Shown here one piece after another: positions 58,914-64,000 of a stretch of DNA of 64,000 bases. The notes beneath the pieces were generated by a model that saw nothing but the letters and a program-made list of their open reading frames with translations, was not told the DNA's origin and searched no databases. Position 1 is the stretch's first letter. Each line of letters opens with the position of its first letter. The position numbers and the translations under genes are program-made. Source of the stretch: UBA3102 sp964413055. GTDB taxonomy: Bacteria > Bacillota > Desulfotomaculia > Desulfotomaculales > Pelotomaculaceae. The stretch is from assembly GCA_964413055.1 (NCBI GenBank), contig CAYPRB010000002.1:248001-312000 (forward strand). Direction: 5' to 3'.

Positions 58914-60905
58914 ATGTCACGAATTGATGCTTGGCGTAAAAACTACATATTTGCACTTGATATCGGAACCAGAACGGTGATCGGCATAATTGCCCTGGTA
59001 GAATCCGGCAGGTTACGGGTAGTGGCCCAACACTTGGTTGAACACGAAAATCGTACCATGTTTGACGGTCAAATCAATGATATTTCCGAAGTAGCCGGTA
59101 CCGTTCTGGAAGTAAAAAGGATCCTGGAAAAGAAAATGGGTTTCAAGCTGGACCGGGTGGCTATAGCTGCGGCGGGAAGATCCTTGATTACTAAACGTTG
59201 CCGGGCGGAAATGGAAATAAAAAGCGAGGTTGAAATAGACAGTACTTTAATCAACAGCCTGGAGATTACCGGTATTAAAAACGCGTACCGGAAGCTTGAC
59301 TCCGATGTGCCGGAAGGACCGGAAAGATATTACTGCGTTGGTTACAGCGTGGTGAGGTATTATTTAAACGGCTATCCAATCACCAACCTTGCCGGACACA
59401 GCGGTAGTTTAATCAGTGCCGATATTCTGGTAACGTTTCTTCCTGAGTCTGTGGTCAATAGTTTGTATGCCGTCTTGCGCCGGGCGGAACTTGAGCCGGT
59501 AAATCTGACCCTGGAGCCGATAGCGGCTCTTGAGGTGCTGATTCCTGACAATATGAGACTTTTGAACCTGGCCTTGGTGGATATCGGAGCAGGCACCTCG
59601 GATATTGCAATTACCAGGAAGGGTTCTGTGGCGGCGTACGGCATGGTACCGGTAGCCGGTGATGAAATTACAGAATGTATTGCCGAGGCTTACCTGGTTG
59701 ATTTTAACGAAGCGGAAAGAATTAAACGCTTGCTGGAGAGTGGCGGGGATATAGTTTATAAAGATATCCTTGGAACGGAAAACACGGTGCCGGCGGCCGA
59801 GGTAGCCAAGATTATCGAGCCGGAACTGGACCGGTTGACCGCGGAATTGACTTCAACCATATTGAGTTTAAACGGTGGAGAGCCGCCCAGAACGGTATTC
59901 TGTGTGGGTGGAGGGGTCCGGTTGCCCGGGTTGACCGACGGGTTGAGCTGCCGGTTGGGTATTGATTCCCGGAAAGTGGCGGTCAGGGGAAGAGAAGCCG
60001 TAAATGAGGTCATCGTGGAAGAAGAAGGATTGGATGGTCCGGAAGGGGTTACGGTTACCGGTATCGGCATGGTGGCCGTTAAAAGATTCAACCGGAATTT
60101 CGTTACTGTCAAGGTGAACGGGAAGGAATTTATTCTCTTTAATTCAAAAGATCTTAATGTTGTTAATGCCCTTGGCCTGGTCGAATTTAATCCCAGAGAC
60201 TTAATAGGATACAACGGCAGGGATTTAAAATTTGCTTTAAACGGAGAAAATCGGGTAATCTACGGGGGACTTGCCAAACCGGCGGAAATATATATTAACA
60301 GCAATCCGGCCAACTTGAAATCGCTGCTCAGAGAGGGGGATGAAATAAATTTGGTCAAAGCCGTAAACGGCAAGGATGCCGCTGCTGTGGTGCAGGATTT
60401 TCTGGCAGGTACAGACAACATCAGCGTAACCTTGAACGGTGAACAAAAAGTCGTCCGGCCGACCGCAGTTTTAAATGAAAAAAAGGTGCTCCCGCATACT
60501 GAGATTAGTGACGGGGACCGGTTGGAAATTAAGGTTGTCAAAACTATTCGGGAATTGCTGGAAGGAACGGATTTAAGCAAATACAACATTAGGGTCAACG
60601 GTACCGGGGTTGATCCTGATTATGCGCTGCAAAACGGTGATGATATCAGACTGACGGATAAAATCGACCTTGATAAAGGTATGCCGGTTTCGGTTACCGT
60701 CAACGGTAACCCGGTCGAGTTAAAAGGCGGTTTGGAGCATATTTTTGCGGATGTACTCAACTGGGTCGAGTTAGATGGCCCGGACACCAACGGGGTGCTG
60801 GTGCTGAAACTTAACGGAGAAGCGGCCGGGTATACAGATTTGGTTAAAGACGGCGATAACATTGAAATATATTGGGAGCAACCGCGGGGAAAAAAAGGTC
60901 CGTAA
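58914..60905 (+). CDS. FtsA-like ASKHA ATPase with C-terminal beta-grasp-like repeats
   Basis: A 663-residue protein. Residues 12-385 are an FtsA/PilM-like actin fold: phosphate 1 FALDIGTRTVIGIIALV, the 1C-type domain ISADILVTFLPESVVNSL, phosphate 2 LALVDIGAGTSDIAITRKG and adenosine site VFCVGGGVRLPGL. Residues about 395-655 are unlike FtsA: several short units with 'V.VNG...' and 'L.(E/D)GD.I.(L/I)' resembling ThiS-like beta-grasp domains (FVTVKVNGKE, ISVTLNGEQ, YNIRVNGTG, VSVTVNGNP, VLKLNGEAAGY and DGDNIEIYW). No C-terminal FtsZ-binding or amphipathic membrane helix is visible. ATG 58914 follows GGAG. Its role is unknown; cell shape or a secreted-machine scaffold are possibilities. Confidence 0.8.
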   Translation: MSRIDAWRKNYIFALDIGTRTVIGIIALVESGRLRVVAQHLVEHENRTMFDGQINDISEVAGTVLEVKRILEKKMGFKLDRVAIAAAGRSLITKRCRAEMEIKSEVEIDSTLINSLEITGIKNAYRKLDSDVPEGPERYYCVGYSVVRYYLNGYPITNLAGHSGSLISADILVTFLPESVVNSLYAVLRRAELEPVNLTLEPIAALEVLIPDNMRLLNLALVDIGAGTSDIAITRKGSVAAYGMVPVAGDEITECIAEAYLVDFNEAERIKRLLESGGDIVYKDILGTENTVPAAEVAKIIEPELDRLTAELTSTILSLNGGEPPRTVFCVGGGVRLPGLTDGLSCRLGIDSRKVAVRGREAVNEVIVEEEGLDGPEGVTVTGIGMVAVKRFNRNFVTVKVNGKEFILFNSKDLNVVNALGLVEFNPRDLIGYNGRDLKFALNGENRVIYGGLAKPAEIYINSNPANLKSLLREGDEINLVKAVNGKDAAAVVQDFLAGTDNISVTLNGEQKVVRPTAVLNEKKVLPHTEISDGDRLEIKVVKTIRELLEGTDLSKYNIRVNGTGVDPDYALQNGDDIRLTDKIDLDKGMPVSVTVNGNPVELKGGLEHIFADVLNWVELDGPDTNGVLVLKLNGEAAGYTDLVKDGDNIEIYWEQPRGKKGP

Positions 60906-60944
60906 TGTTCCGGAGGGTGAAGACGGTTACAGGAGGGTTTTAAA

Positions 60945-61724
60945 ATGTTTTATATCGGCACTGCCGGCTACAGTTATCCGGATTGGGTGGGTAACGTCTA
61001 CCCGGACGGTACCAAAAAAGGAAATATGCTGGAGCTGTACGCGCGGGAATTCCCCTTTGTAGAGGTTAATTCCACTTACTACCATCTTCCCGGCAGTAAG
61101 ATGATCCAGGGAATCATGACAAAAACACCTCCTGCTTTTCGCTTTGCGGTGAAGGCATTCCGGCGTATGACCCACGAGCGGGATGCGGGGAAAGAAACTT
61201 TTGTCCGGTTCACCGAAGCATTGACTCCGCTGGTGGATGCGGGTAAGCTGGCTTTCGTGCTGGCGCAGTTTCCCTATTCATTTCATCATACCGGAGAAAA
61301 CCGGGATTACCTCGGGCGCTTCAGAGAAATGCTGCCGGGGTTGCCCGTGGCGGTAGAATTCCGCAATTCCCGCTGGATTTGCCAGGATACATTTAAATTT
61401 TTAAAAAATGAAGGGTTGTCCCTTGTTTGTGTGGACGAACCGGCTTTAAAGGGCCTGATTAAGCCCTTGGCGGTGGTAACGGTACCGCCTGCTTACGTGC
61501 GTTTTCACGGACGCAATGCGTCCCGGTGGTACAATCACAAAGAAGCATATGAAAGATATGATTATTTATATGCCAGGGATGAACTGACGGGATGGCTTCC
61601 GCGGCTGGCTTTGTTACGGGAAAAAGCGGGGGAAGTTTATGTCAGTTTTAACAACCACTATCGCGGCCAGGCGGTAGCTAACGCCCGGATGATAAGAGAG
61701 ATGATTGATTCTGCGGGATTATAA
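60945..61724 (+). CDS. DUF72 family protein
   Basis: A 259-residue DUF72/YecE-like TIM-barrel protein. FYIGTAGYSYPDWVGNVYP, FPFVEVNSTYYHLPG, FRFAVKAFRRMTH, and VAVEFRNSRWICQD, and YVSFNNHYRGQAVANA are typical. Biochemical function is not established. AGGAGGG precedes the ATG. It ends the FtsA-like gene's direction and is 39 bp downstream of it, so they may be cotranscribed. Confidence 0.9.
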   Translation: MFYIGTAGYSYPDWVGNVYPDGTKKGNMLELYAREFPFVEVNSTYYHLPGSKMIQGIMTKTPPAFRFAVKAFRRMTHERDAGKETFVRFTEALTPLVDAGKLAFVLAQFPYSFHHTGENRDYLGRFREMLPGLPVAVEFRNSRWICQDTFKFLKNEGLSLVCVDEPALKGLIKPLAVVTVPPAYVRFHGRNASRWYNHKEAYERYDYLYARDELTGWLPRLALLREKAGEVYVSFNNHYRGQAVANARMIREMIDSAGL

Positions 61725-61799
61725 CCGGTGCTTATTAACTACTCCTGTTTTGCAACATTCAGCGAAGATTATTTAAAGACCTAAATTGCTCTTTAAAAT

Positions 61800-61829
61800 C
61801 CGGTTACTGCAACTGGGTTTTTCTTTTTT
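61800..61829 (+). terminator. Terminator after the DUF72 gene
   Basis: CCGGTT and AACTGG pair (one G-T) around a 5-nt loop, followed by GTTTTTCTTTTTT. Confidence 0.7.
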
Positions 61830-61872
61830 AAGATTACATTTCGGGTATTTGACGAAATATTTCCTATTTGCA

Positions 61873-61899
61873 AGGATTTATTAAAAAAATGTCGAAATA
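61873..61899 (+). promoter_or_regulatory. Sigma-H-like promoter with 0A box upstream of the KaiC-like genes
   Basis: AGGAT and GAAATAA are 16 bp apart, and TGTCGAA (61890-61896) overlaps the -10, the same arrangement as at 54981. This suggests expression at the transition to sporulation. Confidence 0.5.
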
Positions 61900-61943
61900 A
61901 TATTAATTTGGGTTTCTATTTATATATAATGGGAGGGAAGTAC

Positions 61944-63335
61944 TTGGATAAGGTCCCGACGGGAATTATAGGTTTTGACAAATTATTATTTGGGGGTATT
62001 GTGCGGGGTAACAATGTTCTGGTAGAAGGGATCCCCGGCGCGGGTAAAACTACTTTCGGTTTGGAGTTTATCTACCGCGGCATCACGGAGTTCGATGAGC
62101 CGGGGATAATTGTCACCTTTGAAGAATTGCCCGAGTTTATGTACCGTGATGCCCTGAATTTCGGTTGGAACATTCGTGCCTTGGAAGAGGCCGATAAGTT
62201 GCGCATTCTGTGTACGTCGCCGGAAGTGCTGGCGGATGCGGAGGCAAACCTGATCGAAGAAATTGCTGGTGAGATCGATGCCGTGCGCATTTTGGTTGAC
62301 AGCATAAGTCATTTTCGTAATATTTCTAAGGATCAAATTGACATGCGCCGGGCGGTATACGGTTTTTGCAACGGATTGCGCCGTCTGGGGCTGACCTCGT
62401 TTTTGGTAAAAGAGCGGGAAAGCGAGGGGAACCGGCTATACGCCCTGGAAGAATATGTGGCGGATGCGGTAATCCGCCTGGAAAACAAGGAGCGGCCGGG
62501 ACTGTCACGGCACCGGGTGTTGGAAATTTGTAAAACCAGGGGGCAGGACCACGTTCCCGGTAAACATACTTTTCGCATCACCGGCGAAGGAATCAGGGTG
62601 TTTACCTTGACAGATACCGTAGGTGCAAACTATGCGGTTGAGATGCATCGTGAAGACGAGCTGTTGCCTACCGGGGTACCGGGGCTGGACGAAATCTTAC
62701 AGGGTGGACTGCCCAGGGGAGTCAGTGTAGCGGTAGCCGGTAGTTCCGGAACGGGGAAAACGGTATTGGGCTTGCAGTACCTGGTCAAAGGGGCCCTGGA
62801 ACGGCAGGAGAGAGGGATATTTTTGTCTCTTGAAGAACCCCCCGGGCAATTGATGGCAAATGCCCGGCGTTTTAAATGGGAATTGGAAGTGCTGCAAAAA
62901 CAAGGACTAATTAAAGTTATTTATATGCCGCTATCAGAAATGGAAATTGACGAAACGATTATTAGTCTGGGTGAGCAAGTAAAATCTCTCGGGATACGGC
63001 GGGTGGTTATAGATTCGGTGTACGGCATTTTTTCCCGTATAGATAACGCTGCGGTTTTGCACGAAAAATTTTACTGCCTGGTTACTTATTTAAACCGTCT
63101 CAACTGCACCACTTTACTGATCAGCCCGGCCTGGGATTTGGCAACCGGCAGTAAAGTGGAAGTAGTTCATTCGGTAGTCCAGGGTATGATCCTGCTCAAG
63201 TCGGTTATGCTGCAAAACCGCCGGATCAGGCAGCTGGAGCTTTATAAAATGAGGGGGAGCAACCACGCCACGGGTAATCATTTACTGGAAATAAACACTT
63301 CAGGCATCCAGGTGTTTCCCCGGTTGGGAGGATAG
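61944..63335 (+). CDS. KaiC-like ATPase with two RecA domains
   Basis: A 463-residue protein with two KaiC-type domains. The first (residues 1-225) has Walker A EGIPGAGKTTFGLEFI and a Walker B-like IDAVRILVDSISHF; the second (about 235-460) has AGSSGTGKTVLGLQYLVKG and RVVIDSVYGIFSRI. The start signatures TGIIGFDKLLFGG and TGVPGLDEILQGG are clear. The first domain keeps FEELPEF (catalytic Glu) and the second LEEPPGQ. TTG 61944 follows GGGAGGG. No KaiA or KaiB is nearby, so a clock role is not implied; such proteins are linked to signalling in many bacteria. Confidence 0.9.
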   Translation: MDKVPTGIIGFDKLLFGGIVRGNNVLVEGIPGAGKTTFGLEFIYRGITEFDEPGIIVTFEELPEFMYRDALNFGWNIRALEEADKLRILCTSPEVLADAEANLIEEIAGEIDAVRILVDSISHFRNISKDQIDMRRAVYGFCNGLRRLGLTSFLVKERESEGNRLYALEEYVADAVIRLENKERPGLSRHRVLEICKTRGQDHVPGKHTFRITGEGIRVFTLTDTVGANYAVEMHREDELLPTGVPGLDEILQGGLPRGVSVAVAGSSGTGKTVLGLQYLVKGALERQERGIFLSLEEPPGQLMANARRFKWELEVLQKQGLIKVIYMPLSEMEIDETIISLGEQVKSLGIRRVVIDSVYGIFSRIDNAAVLHEKFYCLVTYLNRLNCTTLLISPAWDLATGSKVEVVHSVVQGMILLKSVMLQNRRIRQLELYKMRGSNHATGNHLLEINTSGIQVFPRLGG

Positions 63336-63340
63336 GACCG

Positions 63341-64000
63341 TGAACAGAGCATATTTCGGGGTTGAGGGCTTGGATTATAAATTGCAGAAAGGCTTGTCCT
63401 ACGGTTCCCAGATTATGGTAGAAGGGGAATCCGGCGTAGGTAAAACCGTGTTGGCCGGAGAATTTATCAAAGAGGGACTGCGCTGCGGCGACACCTGCGT
63501 TTATGTGGCTTGTGACGAACCGCCGGCGGCGATGCGCGAGCACCTGTTGAGTTTCAGGGTAGGAATTACTGCTTATGAGGAAGCCGGCAGGTTAATTTTT
63601 ATCGATGCTTATGAGGAAGACAGGAGTAAGGAAAAATACGCCCTTTCCGGTTACTGCAACCTGGATAAATATTTTGCCCTGGAAACAGAAGTCTTACACA
63701 AATGTAGCGGACGGCGTTTACGTTTGGTGGTGGACAGCCTGAGCACTCTTTTTACTATGATTGATGCTCCGGAAATTTTGGATTTTCACCGGACCAGGAT
63801 TAAACAGCTCCGGAAAAGCGGAGTCCTGGCCATGGATATATATGTAAGCGGGGTTTTGGAGCCCAGGTTGATGGCTATAACCGGCCACCTTTATAATTTT
63901 ATCCTTAAAATGAATTTCAGCGGTTCCAGGCATAATCCGGTGCGCGTGATGCAGATCGGAAAAGTGAAAAGCCAGCAGTTTGTATCTTCCCGTCACATGT
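63341..64000 (+). CDS. Single-domain KaiC-like ATPase (3' truncated by window end)
   Basis: The frame from GTG 63341 is open to the last base (220 codons). FGVEGLDYKLQKGLSYGSQI and the Walker A EGESGVGKTVLAGEF (about residue 31) mark a RecA/KaiC-type domain; ACDEPPAAM fits the second Glu site and RLRLVVDSLSTLFTM the Walker B strand. It starts 5 nt after the previous stop, so both KaiC-like genes form one operon. Whether a second domain follows cannot be seen. Confidence 0.85.

Noticed and set aside
61944..64000. Circadian clock locus
   Set aside because: Only KaiC-like ATPases are present; no kaiA, kaiB or clock output kinase is seen in the window.

Overview
The window looks like a chromosomal stretch of a Gram-positive, endospore-forming, anaerobic member of the Clostridia, most like the Desulfotomaculum/Pelotomaculum group. 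This is inferred from gene content: CotF-type coat proteins, a Spo0F-like regulator, TTG and GTG starts behind strong GGAGG sites, a DsrMK/TmcCB-like membrane redox pair, a class I CtsR-type heat-shock operon and TRAP (MtrB). Most genes are ordinary housekeeping genes. I see no insertion sequence, prophage, integrase or CRISPR array.

Layout. 1-6.5 kb: storage polysaccharide / NDP-sugar genes (GT4 glycosyltransferase end, pyrophosphorylase-phosphomannomutase fusion, GH57 branching enzyme, DUF4912), with an AT-rich amidohydrolase in between. 6.7-17.6 kb: trmL, a YbaK protein, dnaE, mtrB, a small PII-like protein, accD-accA, pfkA, pyk, a DedA protein. 17.6-24.6 kb: a macro-SGNH fusion, two small unknown genes, tRNA-Leu(CAA), a NifU-like gene with an in-frame TGA, a nitrilase-family gene, acs, two coat genes and a membrane protein. 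24.6-28.9 kb: hsp20, cbpA-like dnaJ and clpB behind a sigma-A promoter with a CtsR box. 29-34 kb: a TPP riboswitch and thiSGHFEC. 34-38.8 kb: FMN reductase, a second macro protein, a frameshifted CMD-family gene, a thioredoxin-like/permease/ArsR unit and an MBL hydrolase. 39-46.5 kb: a LytS/LytR-type pair, acpS-nnr-alr, a tRNA-like RNA gene, and an ECF sigma/anti-sigma pair. 46.8-53.7 kb: the membrane redox pair, a double P-loop protein, glnA with a dual-hexaloop (ANTAR-type) leader, ilvN, and the ndoAI-ndoA toxin-antitoxin. 53.8-64 kb: amidohydrolase, spo0F-like, thiD2-thiL, tsaE-tsaB-rimI, an FtsA-like protein with beta-grasp-like tail, DUF72, and two KaiC-like genes, the last cut by the window end.

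How parts work together. Thiamine synthesis is split: the riboswitch operon makes HMP-P and thiazole-P and couples them, while the kinases for HMP-P (ThiD2) and TMP (ThiL) sit 22 kb away. Nitrogen control shows as an RNA antiterminator in front of glnA, with a second similar leader between glnA and ilvN. Sporulation timing shows as matching sigma-H/0A-box promoters in front of the spo0F-like gene and the KaiC-like pair.

Most notable: (1) a NifU-type Fe-S protein whose second cluster cysteine codon is TGA, with a possible SECIS hairpin, so probably a selenoprotein; (2) the ANTAR-type leaders around glnA; (3) a 67-nt tRNA-like RNA with its own consensus promoter but no usable anticodon arm; (4) the macro-SGNH fusion; (5) the FtsA-like ATPase with tandem beta-grasp-like modules.
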